A DNA stretch of 64,000 nt, taken from NCBI GenBank assembly GCA_023404095.1, contig JAEYDD010000041.1, positions 434,001 to 498,000 on the forward strand, read 5' to 3'. This DNA is from Pseudomonadota bacterium (lineage in GTDB: Bacteria; Pseudomonadota; Alphaproteobacteria; Rhizobiales; Rhizobiaceae). Each line of letters begins with the position of its first letter. The first letter of the stretch is position 1. Below are positions 1 through 8,495 of the stretch, in pieces. The position numbers and the translations under genes are program-made. The notes beneath the pieces were generated by a model. It was given only the letters and a program-made list of their open reading frames with translations, was not told where the DNA came from and ran no database searches.

Positions 1-1
1 A

Positions 2-847
2 GACGGCTTCTTCGATACGGCGGTGCCCGGGCTGTCGCTGATCCGCTCGCAGGCCGTGTCCGACCCGGTCCACACGCTCTACGATCCCTCGTTCTGCCTC
101 GTCGCCTCTGGCCGCAAGCGGGCGCGCATCGGCAGCCGCGAGATCGTCTACGACACCGGCGGCTGCCTGGTCGTAGGCATCGACCTGCCGATCATCGGTG
201 CGGTGATCGAGGCAACCACCGACGATCCCTATCTCTGCCTCAAACTCAGCCTTGACCGCGGAATGCTGGCCGATCTGCTGCTGGGCGTAGCGCACACGGG
301 CGGCGCTGCGCCGGCACCGGACCGTACCGAGGCGGCCGGCGTCCTCGCCGCCACGCCCGAACTGGTCGATGCCTCCGCCCGTCTGCTCGGGCTTCTCGAT
401 ACGCCGCAGGGCATCGCCGTGCTCGCGCCGCTCGTCGTCCGCGAGATCCACTACCGGCTGATGACCGGCCCGCAAGGGGCGATCCTGCGCCAGATCGTGA
501 ACGGGGAGAGCCATCTCGGCCAGATCGGACGGGCCGTAGCGTATCTGTGCGACAACTATGCCGCGCCGACACGGATCGAGGACCTCGCGCGCATCGCCGG
601 CATGAGCCCCTCCTCCTTTCACGAGCATTTCCGCATGGCGACCGCCATGAGCCCGCTGCAGTTCCGCACCCGGCTGCGCATGCACGAGGCGCGACGGCTG
701 ATGGTCGCCGAAGGACTGAGTGCCGCCGAAGCCGGGTTCCGCGTGGGCTACGACAGTCCCTCGCAGTTCAGCCGCGACCATGTTCGCATCTACAGCCGTC
801 CGCCGAGGCGCGACCTGTCGCGCATGCAGGCCGAGCAGGCTTACTGA
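2..847 (+). CDS. AraC family transcriptional regulator, 5' end outside the window
   Basis: The reading frame is already open at base 2 and runs unbroken through the first possible start (GTG at 23), so the true start lies upstream of the window. The 281 visible residues hold an AraC_N-type (PF06719-like) ligand domain followed by a C-terminal double helix-turn-helix: helix 1 around LARIAGMSPSSFHEHFR and helix 2 around GYDSPSQFSRDH. Proteins of this layout are usually DNA-binding regulators of a neighbouring reductase or transporter. The following 440 bases hold no gene, so the target is probably the divergent gene to the left, outside the window. The ligand is unknown. Confidence 0.9.
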   Translation, partial: DGFFDTAVPGLSLIRSQAVSDPVHTLYDPSFCLVASGRKRARIGSREIVYDTGGCLVVGIDLPIIGAVIEATTDDPYLCLKLSLDRGMLADLLLGVAHTGGAAPAPDRTEAAGVLAATPELVDASARLLGLLDTPQGIAVLAPLVVREIHYRLMTGPQGAILRQIVNGESHLGQIGRAVAYLCDNYAAPTRIEDLARIAGMSPSSFHEHFRMATAMSPLQFRTRLRMHEARRLMVAEGLSAAEAGFRVGYDSPSQFSRDHVRIYSRPPRRDLSRMQAEQAY

Positions 848-1285
848 GCCGGCATCACGGACGAGGCACGAACGCCCACGAATTCGTGTTCGTCAGCGGA
901 CATCGATACCGGCCTGCCGCCGCCGGTTCGCCATTTTTCGGTATCAGTTTCGCCTCGGCATCGATTCGCACGTCAGATTTGGTCGATGCGTCTTTGGAGG
1001 AGCCGAGAAAAGCCTGCAAGCGTTGCCGATGGGACGAGACCGCAAGGGCGGCGAAACTATTCCCGCAAGACGGGCTGGAAACAGACGACGGAATGATTAT
1101 CTGAAGCCTTCGCAGGTCGGCCCTTGCCGTCGGCGATCGGATCGCCGAAAGGACACCGCGCCACGGCCGGGGATTACCCTGGCGCCGCGCCTGGCTGCGG
1201 CGGACGCATAGCGACATTTTTATCTGCGCATGCATGAAGCAGGGATTTGACGTCCCGGCCGGTGATGCTGCGCGAGGAGCAAACG
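848..1285. other. Gene-free stretch with one hairpin
   Basis: No coding frame with a ribosome binding site is visible on either strand. One clear inverted repeat lies at 1130-1148 (TCGGCGAT, loop CGG, ATCGCCGA). It has no T-run, so it is not a convincing intrinsic terminator. The stretch ends in the Shine-Dalgarno GAGGAG of the next gene. Confidence 0.5.
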
Positions 1286-1753
1286 ATGACGATCCTGCAG
1301 CGCGCCATCGCGTCCGCGGATACCGCCCTTTCCGTCGAGCGACGCTTCGACGCCCCCGTTTCGGTCGTCTACCGCCTGTGGACGGCGCCGGACCTGTTGG
1401 CGCTCTGGTGGGGACCGCACGACTTCACCACGCACTCGATCGCCATGGATTTCCGCCCCGGCGGAACGTGGTCCGCCGTGATCCGCTCGCCGTTCGGAGA
1501 AGACACGGTGATGTCGGCGATCTACCGCGACATCGTCGAGGATAGCTTCATTTCGTTCGGGCTGCAGAGCGATGAGGGCGAGGAGAGCGAAGTCGCCGTT
1601 TCCTTTCAGGCCGTCAATGGAACGACGCGCCTGACGATCCATCAGTCGCCGATGGCGCACCGTGCGGAAGCGGAAGCCTTCCGGGACGGCTGGAGGGAAT
1701 ATCTGGACAGGCTCGAATCCTATCTGCTCCGCCGTCACTGGGACGAGCGTTGA
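1286..1753 (+). CDS. SRPBCC/AHSA1-type ligand-binding protein
   Basis: A 155-residue START/Bet v1-like protein of the AHSA1 (PF08327) family. Typical signatures are the early segment VERRFDAPVSVVYRLWT, the central WWGPHDFTTHS and the C-terminal GWREYLDRLESYL helix that closes the hydrophobic pocket. The ATG at 1286 is chosen over an in-frame upstream start at 1247 because GAGGAG lies at 1274-1279, seven bases before it, and the fold starts soon after. Members in bacteria are often co-regulated with an ArsR repressor, but none is present here and the gene appears monocistronic. The ligand is unknown. Confidence 0.85.
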   Translation: MTILQRAIASADTALSVERRFDAPVSVVYRLWTAPDLLALWWGPHDFTTHSIAMDFRPGGTWSAVIRSPFGEDTVMSAIYRDIVEDSFISFGLQSDEGEESEVAVSFQAVNGTTRLTIHQSPMAHRAEAEAFRDGWREYLDRLESYLLRRHWDER

Positions 1754-1780
1754 AAAAACCGGTCCGGGACGCGTCGCAAT

Positions 1781-2194
1781 TTACTGCCTTGCGCCATTGC
1801 CGGAGAGCGCTGAGAGGACCTGAAGCGCCCGCTCACCGTCTGCCGCAGGCACGAACACATGGTCGTGGTGGAAGGCGGCGACGATATTTGCGCTGATCCC
1901 CTCGCGCGAAAGGGCGGTGGCAATGGCGGCGGTCAGGCCGACGGCCTCCAGCGATGTGTGCACGCTGAGCGTGATCAGTCGCATCGGCGCGCTGCATGCG
2001 ATCCCTTCGGCCGCCGCCACGGCGGCAGGCAAGATCAGGGTCATCCCCTCCTTCTCCCGGAACGTTCCGAGCGCATCGAGATGGCGCAACCGTTCCGCCT
2101 CGGCCAACGGCAGGCTGCAGAACACGAACAGCCCCTCTTTCAGCGCCGGCCGCATCTCGGCGACGAGCTGGTCCAGATCGGTGATTCCACTCAC
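1781..2194 (-). CDS. ACT domain-containing protein
   Basis: A 137-residue protein with an ACT-type C-terminal regulatory fold: the stretch RLITLSVHTSLEAVGLTAAI is the usual beta-alpha-beta core of the ACT_3/CASTOR-like group. It has no catalytic domain, so it probably binds an amino acid or similar small ligand. The GTG start overlaps the stop of the upstream hydrolase gene by four bases (GTGA), which indicates translational coupling. The same frame stays open into the hydrolase gene, but that extension is antisense-like sequence and not part of the protein. Its ligand and partner are unknown. Confidence 0.8.
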   Translation of the reverse strand: MSGITDLDQLVAEMRPALKEGLFVFCSLPLAEAERLRHLDALGTFREKEGMTLILPAAVAAAEGIACSAPMRLITLSVHTSLEAVGLTAAIATALSREGISANIVAAFHHDHVFVPAADGERALQVLSALSGNGARQ

Positions 2195-3120
2195 CTCGTC
2201 ACTTCCCGCCCCGCGAAGTCGGCAACGGCGCTGCAAAGCGCCGCAAAACCTGTCGCCGCACCTTCGCTCATGTGGCGGGCCCTCAGCCAGGCATGGATCA
2301 TCTGCGGCTCCTCGCGGAAGCGGACCTCGACCCCGGCCAGCGCAAGCCGGGCGGCATACTGGCGCGCATCGTCGCGCAGCGGATCGAAGAACGCCCCGGT
2401 GATGAAGGTCGGCGGCAGGCCGGAGAGATCCGCATGGGCGAGCGGAAACGCGTATGGATTGTCCTGGGGCGCCTGATAGACGTCGCGATAGTAGAGCACG
2501 TCGGCGGTCGAAAGCCCCGGCGCCTCGGCCATTTCCACATAGGAGCCGACGGAGGTATCGCCGCCGAGCCCCGGATAGATCAGCGCCTGGCCGGCGATGC
2601 CAAAAAACTGTTCGTCCCGCGCCCTCAGCACGAGGCCGGCGACGAGATTGCCCCCCGCGCTGTCGCCGATCAGCACCACCGGCCCCTTGCCGAGCAGCAG
2701 ATATTTCAGCACCTCGAAGCAGTCCTCGAAAGCGGCGGGCCAGACATTCTCCGGTGCCAGCCGGTAGTCGACCGAGATAAGCTCGGCACCGGCCGCTTCG
2801 GCAATCTCCGCACAGATCGCATCGTGGCTCTGCAGCGATCCGACGACGAAACCGCCGCCGTGAATGTAGAAGAGCCGCGTGTCGGTCGTCACCCGCGCCG
2901 GACGGTAGCGCCGGGTGGGGATGCGGCCGAGCACCAGCGTCTCCTCGCGGATCATGCCGGCCGGCGATGGCTGGTCGAACTCGGCGCAAAGCGCATCATA
3001 CCATTGCCGCTGCTGGGCGATCGACGCATCGACGGCATCGGCGGGATAGAAATCCTCGCAGCGCTTGTGGAAGGCGAGAATGCCGGCTTCGTTGGGGGCA
3101 GGCTTGGCAGGTACAGTCAT
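2191..3120 (-). CDS. Alpha/beta hydrolase of the HSL (acetyl-hydrolase) family
   Basis: A 309-residue esterase/lipase of the hormone-sensitive-lipase family. The oxyanion-hole motif HGGGF is followed by DYRLAPE, the nucleophile elbow GDSAGGN, a late Asp in FDPLRDDAR and the catalytic His in MIHAWLRA. These fit the Ser-Asp-His triad in the family order. It is probably a cytoplasmic esterase on short acyl esters, as no signal peptide is visible. The ATG at 3120 is preceded by AAGAGAGAAG. A further in-frame GTG lies seven codons upstream but inside that purine-rich ribosome binding site. It is divergent from a LysR regulator starting 135 bases away and coupled to the ACT gene downstream. Confidence 0.9.
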   Translation of the reverse strand: MTVPAKPAPNEAGILAFHKRCEDFYPADAVDASIAQQRQWYDALCAEFDQPSPAGMIREETLVLGRIPTRRYRPARVTTDTRLFYIHGGGFVVGSLQSHDAICAEIAEAAGAELISVDYRLAPENVWPAAFEDCFEVLKYLLLGKGPVVLIGDSAGGNLVAGLVLRARDEQFFGIAGQALIYPGLGGDTSVGSYVEMAEAPGLSTADVLYYRDVYQAPQDNPYAFPLAHADLSGLPPTFITGAFFDPLRDDARQYAARLALAGVEVRFREEPQMIHAWLRARHMSEGAATGFAALCSAVADFAGREVTR

Positions 3121-3254
3121 CTTCTCTCTTCTTTCATGCACGCCGGATGGCGGACCGCGGCGATGGCCGGACAGGACTCGCGGCGGTCCGATGGCTGCAG
3201 CAGGAATGCGGCGGCCCCTTGCCTGTCGTCAAGGCCCCATATTAACTGCGGGCC

Positions 3255-4163
3255 ATGGCCTTTACCCTTCGTCAGTTGCAGTATTTCGTCGCCGTCGCAG
3301 AACAGGGATCGGTGACACGCGCCGCCCAGATCCTGTCGATCTCACAGTCCTCGATAACCGAAGCGGTGAAGGAACTGGAGAGCGACCTCGGCGTCGAATT
3401 GTTCGAGCGCCACCCGCGCGGCCTGACGACCACCCACAACGGCCACCAGTTCCTCCGGCATGCGACCAAGATCCTCGCCAGCGTCTCCGATGCGCGCCGT
3501 TCCTTTTCCGACAATCCCTCGACCGAAAAGCGGCAGCTCAATCTCGGCGTCACCTCGCTTGTCGCGGGCTACGTGCTCTCCGATCTTCTGGCCCGGTACC
3601 GCCGCGCCTTTCCCGGTGTCGAGGTCAGCGCCATCGAGGACAACGGCTCCTATCTCGAACACCTCTTGATCGGCGGTGAACTTGACGTCGCCGTCATGGT
3701 CATCTCCAACCTGCGCGACCGCATGGCGCTTCAGGCGGAGATCATCGAAACCTCCCCCTACCGCCTCTGGCTGCCGCTCGGCCATCCGCTGGTCTCCGCC
3801 GAGATCATCTCGGTGGGGGACATTACCAAGGAACCGCTGATCATGCTGACGGTGGACGAAATCGAGGAAAACACCGGCAAGCTGCTGACCGCACTGGGCG
3901 CCCGCCCGCATGTGGCCTTCCGCACCCGCTCCGTCGAAGCGGTGCGCAGCCTGGTGGCGACCGGGGCCGGCATCGCCCTTCTCCCCGACCTCGTCTACCG
4001 CCCCTGGTCGCTGGAAGGCGATCGCATCGAAAGCCGCGACGTATCCGGCGCGCTGCCGGTGGTACAGGTCGGAATGGTCTGGCGAAAGGGCTCAAGCCTG
4101 CCGCAGTCGGCTCGCGATTTCGTCGGGATAGCCGAGGCGCTTCGCAGCGGGCGAGGACGATAG
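3255..4163 (+). CDS. LysR family transcriptional regulator
   Basis: A 302-residue LysR protein. The N-terminal winged helix-turn-helix spans about residues 3-62 (TLRQLQYFVAVAEQGSVTRA, then QSSITEAVKELESDLG), followed by a periplasmic-binding-like effector domain from about residue 90. It is divergent from the hydrolase/ACT pair, the classical position for a LysR activator of that pair, and the 134-base shared region would hold the operator. The inducer is not readable. The start is the first ATG of the frame and gives the canonical MxFTLRQLQYF beginning. Confidence 0.92.
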   Translation: MAFTLRQLQYFVAVAEQGSVTRAAQILSISQSSITEAVKELESDLGVELFERHPRGLTTTHNGHQFLRHATKILASVSDARRSFSDNPSTEKRQLNLGVTSLVAGYVLSDLLARYRRAFPGVEVSAIEDNGSYLEHLLIGGELDVAVMVISNLRDRMALQAEIIETSPYRLWLPLGHPLVSAEIISVGDITKEPLIMLTVDEIEENTGKLLTALGARPHVAFRTRSVEAVRSLVATGAGIALLPDLVYRPWSLEGDRIESRDVSGALPVVQVGMVWRKGSSLPQSARDFVGIAEALRSGRGR

Positions 4164-4270
4164 CTAACAGCCGCGGCCCCTTCGCTGCGCTGCGTCCCAT
4201 CCGCCCCTTGGCGACGCCAGGGCGCGGGCGTAGAATAAACCCAACTCGGTCCATGATTGAGGAGAGGACC

Positions 4271-5038
4271 GTGCGAACACTCTTTTATCTGCTGCCTCTG
4301 ATCATCGCGCCCGCCTTTGTCACGCGCGCAGCCGATGTCGATGCCGCAATCGTATTTGCGATCGACGTGTCCGCCTCCATCGATCAGTTGACGGCGAAAA
4401 TGCAGCGCGACGGCCATGTGGCAGCCTTGTCGGAACCGAGCGTCATGGCCGCGATCGTCGCCGGACGACGGGGCTGCATAGCCATCGCCTATATCGAATG
4501 GTCAAGTGCAGGAAAAGCCTGGTCGGTATTGCCCTGGACGACGATATGCAGCAGGGCCGATGCGTTCGCTGCCGCAAATGCCATTCGCAAGGATGGGGCC
4601 GCCAGGGGCCGTTGCGAAGGCTATTGTGCCACCTCGATCTCAAACGCCATCGACGTCAGCAGCGCGCTTCTCGAACAGTTCGACGGCAGCGCCGGCAGCA
4701 AGATAATCGATATTTCCGCCAGCGGAACAAACAATGACGGTCCGCCCGTCGCACTGAGCCGGCAACGCGCGCTGGGACGCGGCCACATCATCAACGCGAT
4801 CGCCCCGCCGCAGCTCAGGTTCGGCATCCCCTACCACTATCTGGAATACATGACCCGCAATGTCATCGGAGGAACCGGTTCCTTCGCCGTGGAACCGTCT
4901 GCCGCCCGTGACTACGCGTGGACGTTGCGATGGAAGTTCCAGAAGGAAATCAGCTCTTCCGGCGCGCCGGCGGGCGCGTACGAAGTCGCATCCGACCTCG
5001 TGCCGGCGCGCGCCGCGCTCCGGCCCTTCTGGCCATGA
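4271..5038 (+). CDS. DUF1194 (VWA-like) secreted protein, divergent copy
   Basis: A 255-residue DUF1194 protein, a bacterial von Willebrand A-like family. The GTG at 4271 is favoured because GAGGAG sits seven bases upstream and it gives a clean signal peptide (RTLFYLLPLIIAPAFVTRA). An ATG at 4253 is the alternative. The metal-site-like motif DVSASID (about residues 32-38) is kept, but the family's second motif, usually DVSGDGxNNxG, is altered to DISASGTNNDG. A second, more canonical DUF1194 gene lies at 37135-37932. The function of the family is not established. No operon partner is visible, and the ydc-like operon begins 148 bases downstream. Confidence 0.75.
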   Translation: MRTLFYLLPLIIAPAFVTRAADVDAAIVFAIDVSASIDQLTAKMQRDGHVAALSEPSVMAAIVAGRRGCIAIAYIEWSSAGKAWSVLPWTTICSRADAFAAANAIRKDGAARGRCEGYCATSISNAIDVSSALLEQFDGSAGSKIIDISASGTNNDGPPVALSRQRALGRGHIINAIAPPQLRFGIPYHYLEYMTRNVIGGTGSFAVEPSAARDYAWTLRWKFQKEISSSGAPAGAYEVASDLVPARAALRPFWP

Positions 5039-5068
5039 CCCCGCGGTGAGGTATGCCGCGACATGCAG

Positions 5069-5087
5069 ATTTCGGAAATTCCGATAT
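5069..5087. promoter_or_regulatory. Palindrome upstream of the ydcS-like gene
   Basis: The perfect 13-base palindrome TCGGAA-A-TTCCGA (5072-5084) lies about 100 bases before the ydcS-like start, in an otherwise gene-free 148-base leader. The position fits an operator for the ydcSTUV-patD operon. No regulator gene is adjacent, so this is inference only. Confidence 0.35.
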
Positions 5088-5186
5088 CGTCATTCTGATT
5101 AATGAATTTGCGAAAGCGGCAGAAACGGGGCACGCTTCTTCCCGGGAACAATACCGCGCATCAAGCGGACAAACCGGGAGATTATC

Positions 5187-6347
5187 ATGAAGCGATTTCT
5201 GCATTCCTTCACCGCGCTGACCCTGTCGCTCTCATTCGCCACCGCCGCCGTGGCACAGGAGCCGCTGAAGGAACTCGGCAAGGGCGAAGGCGAGGTTTCG
5301 ATCGTCGCCTGGGCCGGTTACATCGAGCGCGGCGAGACCGACAAGAACTACGACTGGGTCACGGCCTTCGAGAAGGAGACCGGGTGCAAGGTTTCGGTCA
5401 AGACCGCGGCCACCTCCGATGAAATGGTCGCGCTGATGAACGAGGGTGGCTTTGACCTCGTCACCGCGTCTGGCGATGCATCGCGGCGCCTGATCGCCGG
5501 CAAGCGCGTCCAGCCGATCAACACCGACCTGATCCCGAGCTGGAAGACGGTTGACGAACGCCTGCAGAGCGCGCCGTGGAACACGGTGAACGGCGTTCAC
5601 TACGGCACCCCCTACCTTTGGGGGCCGAACGTGCTGATGTACAATACCGAGGCTTTCAAGGACGCGCCACCCAAGAGCTGGAACGTCGTCTTCGAGGAGA
5701 TGACGCTGCCGGACGGCAAATCCAACAAGGGCCGCATCCAGGCCTATGACGGCCCGATCCACATCGCCGACGCTGCCAACTACCTCATGCATCACAAGCC
5801 CGAGCTCGGCATCAAGGATCCCTACGAACTGAACGAGGACCAGTACAAGGCAGCCCTCGACCTTCTGCGCGTCCAGCGCACCCTGGTCGGCCGCTACTGG
5901 CACGACGCCATGATCCAGATCGACGACTTCAAGAACGAGGGCGTCGTCGCCTCCGGCTCGTGGCCTTTCCAGGTCAATCTGCTCAAGGCGGAAAAGCAGC
6001 CGATCGCATCGACCTTTCCGGAAGAAGGCGTGACCGGCTGGTCCGATACGACGATGCTGCACGCCGACAGCGAGCATCCGAACTGCGCTTACATGTGGAT
6101 GGAGCATTCGCTCTCGCCGAAGGTCCAGGGCGACGCCGCCGCCTGGTTCGGCGCTGTCCCCTCGGTGCCCGGGGCCTGCAAGGGCAACGAGCTCCTCGGC
6201 GAAGAGGGTTGCGCAACCAACGGCTTCGACAATTTCGAGAAAATCCGCTTCTGGAAGACGCCGATCTCCAAGTGCGAAAGCCAGGGTGAGTGCGTACCCT
6301 ACCACCGCTGGGTCTCGGACTACATCGGCGTGATCGGCGGGCGGTAA
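5187..6347 (+). CDS. ydcS: YdcS-like periplasmic binding protein of a polyamine-type ABC importer
   Basis: A 386-residue extracellular solute-binding protein with a Sec signal peptide (cleavage after ATAAVAQ). The mature start VSIVAWAGYIERGETDKNYD, then VKTAATSDEM, DLVTASGDAS, GKRVQPINT and the end GCATNGFDNFEKI follow E. coli YdcS closely, as I remember that protein. That makes it a member of the PotD/PotF superfamily rather than a generic binding protein. It would deliver a polyamine-related substrate to YdcTUV. It is the first gene of a five-gene operon ending in a PatD-like dehydrogenase, and a hairpin repeat separates it from the ATPase gene. Confidence 0.93.
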   Translation: MKRFLHSFTALTLSLSFATAAVAQEPLKELGKGEGEVSIVAWAGYIERGETDKNYDWVTAFEKETGCKVSVKTAATSDEMVALMNEGGFDLVTASGDASRRLIAGKRVQPINTDLIPSWKTVDERLQSAPWNTVNGVHYGTPYLWGPNVLMYNTEAFKDAPPKSWNVVFEEMTLPDGKSNKGRIQAYDGPIHIADAANYLMHHKPELGIKDPYELNEDQYKAALDLLRVQRTLVGRYWHDAMIQIDDFKNEGVVASGSWPFQVNLLKAEKQPIASTFPEEGVTGWSDTTMLHADSEHPNCAYMWMEHSLSPKVQGDAAAWFGAVPSVPGACKGNELLGEEGCATNGFDNFEKIRFWKTPISKCESQGECVPYHRWVSDYIGVIGGR

Positions 6348-6357
6348 GGCCGTTTTA

Positions 6358-6451
6358 TCCCTCCCCCTTGTGGGGAGGGTGGCCCGACAGGGCCGGGAGG
6401 GGTTCGCAAAGACCAAGCCCCCTCCCCAACCCTCCCCACAAGGGGGAGGGA
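6358..6451. repeat. Dispersed hairpin repeat between ydcS and ydcT
   Basis: A perfect 23-base inverted repeat (arms 6358-6380 and 6429-6451, beginning TCCCTCCCCCTTGTGGGG) encloses a 48-base spacer that is itself GC-rich and partly self-complementary. There is no T-run, so it is not a simple intrinsic terminator. It resembles intergenic hairpin elements I remember as common in Rhizobiaceae. Its place between a binding-protein gene and the transporter genes is where REP-like elements often stabilise upstream mRNA. Confidence 0.85.
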
Positions 6452-6543
6452 GACCGTTTCCATGTGCCGCTCCGATCCCGGTCATTCACCGAGGACTGCC
6501 GCATCGTGCCGCACAAACTGTTGCTACCCGGAGTTCGACGCCC

Positions 6544-7548
6544 ATGACCACCGCCGTCCTGTTCGACAAGGTATCCCGCCATTTCGGCGCCGTGCGCGCC
6601 GTCGACAGCGTCGACCTTGCCATCACCGAGGGCGAGTTCTTCGCCATGCTGGGGCCGTCGGGTTCCGGCAAGACGACCTGCCTGAGGCTGATGGCCGGCT
6701 TCGAGCAGCCGACGGACGGGCACATCGAGATCTTCGGCGAAACGGCCGAAGGCGTGCCGCCCTACCGGCGCAACGTCAACACCGTATTCCAGGACTACGC
6801 TCTTTTTCCGCATCTCTCGATTCTTGAAAACGTCGCCTACGGCCTGATGGTCAAGGGCGTGGCGAGGGAGGAAAGATTGAAGGCGGCCGAGGCGGCACTC
6901 GCCATGGTCAAGCTGCCGGGCTACGGCACGCGTCGGCCCGGTCAGCTCTCCGGGGGCCAGCGCCAGCGCGTCGCGCTCGCCCGCGCCCTCGTCAACCGTC
7001 CGCGCGTCCTCCTTCTCGACGAACCGCTCGGCGCGCTCGACCTGAAGCTGCGCGAGCAGATGCAGGAGGAACTGAAGACGCTGCAGAAGTCGCTCGGCAT
7101 CACCTTCGTCTTCGTCACCCACGACCAGGGCGAGGCACTGTCGATGGCCGACCGCATCGCCGTGTTCAACGACGGAAAGATCCAGCAACTCGGAACGCCG
7201 GAAGAGGTCTACAAGCGGCCGCAGACCCGCTTCGTCGCCGATTTCGTCGGTTCGTCCAACGTTCTCTCGCCGATCTTCGTCAAGAGGCTCGGCTACCCCG
7301 CACGCTACGCGAGCCTGCGCCCCGAGGCATTGTCGCTGGGCGAAGGCGCGGGCGGGCGAAAGAACGTGACCGGCAGGCTCGTGGCTACGAACTTCCTCGG
7401 CGCTTCGAACCGGCTGACGATCGAAGCCGACGAGGGCACGCGCATCGCAGCCATGGTCCCGGCCTCGATTGCCGTTCCTGAGCAGGGCAGCGGCGTCACC
7501 CTCTCCTTTGCTGCCGAAGACCTGCACCTGATGGATGATGCGGCATGA
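6544..7548 (+). CDS. ydcT: YdcT-like ABC transporter ATP-binding protein
   Basis: A 334-residue ATPase of the polyamine/opine (PotA-like) group. Walker A GPSGSGKTT is near residue 38, followed by the signature LSGGQRQR, Walker B LLLDEP and the switch histidine in VFVTHDQGEAL. A C-terminal TOBE-like beta domain covers roughly residues 260-334. The ATG at 6544 is preceded by GGAG and gives a standard N-terminus. An upstream in-frame extension would run through the repeat and is rejected. The stop overlaps the next gene by four bases (ATGA), so translation is coupled to the permease. Confidence 0.93.
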   Translation: MTTAVLFDKVSRHFGAVRAVDSVDLAITEGEFFAMLGPSGSGKTTCLRLMAGFEQPTDGHIEIFGETAEGVPPYRRNVNTVFQDYALFPHLSILENVAYGLMVKGVAREERLKAAEAALAMVKLPGYGTRRPGQLSGGQRQRVALARALVNRPRVLLLDEPLGALDLKLREQMQEELKTLQKSLGITFVFVTHDQGEALSMADRIAVFNDGKIQQLGTPEEVYKRPQTRFVADFVGSSNVLSPIFVKRLGYPARYASLRPEALSLGEGAGGRKNVTGRLVATNFLGASNRLTIEADEGTRIAAMVPASIAVPEQGSGVTLSFAAEDLHLMDDAA

Positions 7549-8495
7549 GCGCGATCACGGACAACAGCATCCTTGAAAGCCGCCCCGGCACGCTCAGCCG
7601 CTTGTCGGATTTCTTCTGGCGAAATCCGAAGATCCTGCTTTTTCTGATGCTTGCCCCCCCGCTTCTGTGGCTCGGCATCGTCTATCTCGGCTCGCTGTTC
7701 GCGCTGCTGCTGCAGAGCTTTTTCTCGATCGATGAGTATTCGGGGCTGATCAACTACGAGTTCACGCTGGACACCTACCGCCAGCTGCTGATCCCGTCGA
7801 ATTTTGACATCATCCTGCGCACCGTCGTCATGGCGGCACTGGTTACGCTTGCATCCGCCCTGATCGCCTTCCCGATCGCCTACTATGCGGCCCGCTACGC
7901 CCGCGGCAAATGGAAGGCGCTGTTCTACCTCGGCGTCATGCTGCCGCTGTGGTCGAGCTACCTCGTCAAGATCTACGCCTGGAAGCTGATCCTCGCCAAG
8001 GAAGGCATCCTCACCTGGATCTTCGCCAAGCTGCATCTGACCTGGCTGCTGGATGGATGGCTGTCGCTTCCGATCGTCGGCGGAAACTCGTTGTCGATCA
8101 GCTACACCGGCACCTTCATCGTCTTCGTCTATGTCTGGATGCCCTTCATGATCCTGCCGATCCAGGCAGCCCTCGAGCGCGTGCCGGGCAACCTGATCGA
8201 GGCGTCCGCCGATCTCGGCGGCCATCCCGCGCAGACCTTCCGCTACGTGCTGTTTCCCCTGGCGCTGCCCGGCATCATCGCCGGCTCCATCTTCACCTTC
8301 TCGCTGACGCTCGGCGACTACATCATCCCGCAGATCATCGGTTCGTCGCGTCTCTTTATCGGCCAGGCGGTCTATGCCCAGCAGGGCACCGCCGGCAACA
8401 TCCCGCTCGCCGCCGCCTTCACCGTGGTGCCGATCGTCATCATGGGCCTCTATCTCTGGATGGCCAAGAAACAGGGGGCCTTCGATGCGCTCTGA
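7545..8495 (+). CDS. ydcU: YdcU-like ABC transporter permease
   Basis: A 316-residue inner-membrane permease of the PotB type, with about six transmembrane helices; the first is near residues 28-50 (ILLFLMLAPPLLWLGIVYLG). The cytoplasmic EAA loop reads EASADLGGHPAQTFRYVLFP. It follows ydcT with a four-base overlap and overlaps ydcV by 11 bases, so the two permeases are made together. By family it forms the heterodimeric channel with YdcV. Confidence 0.92.
   Translation: MSAITDNSILESRPGTLSRLSDFFWRNPKILLFLMLAPPLLWLGIVYLGSLFALLLQSFFSIDEYSGLINYEFTLDTYRQLLIPSNFDIILRTVVMAALVTLASALIAFPIAYYAARYARGKWKALFYLGVMLPLWSSYLVKIYAWKLILAKEGILTWIFAKLHLTWLLDGWLSLPIVGGNSLSISYTGTFIVFVYVWMPFMILPIQAALERVPGNLIEASADLGGHPAQTFRYVLFPLALPGIIAGSIFTFSLTLGDYIIPQIIGSSRLFIGQAVYAQQGTAGNIPLAAAFTVVPIVIMGLYLWMAKKQGAFDAL

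Noticed and set aside
6358..6451. The inverted repeat as an intrinsic terminator of ydcS
   Set aside because: No T-run follows either arm, and the next genes clearly belong to the same operon, so it is called a repeat.
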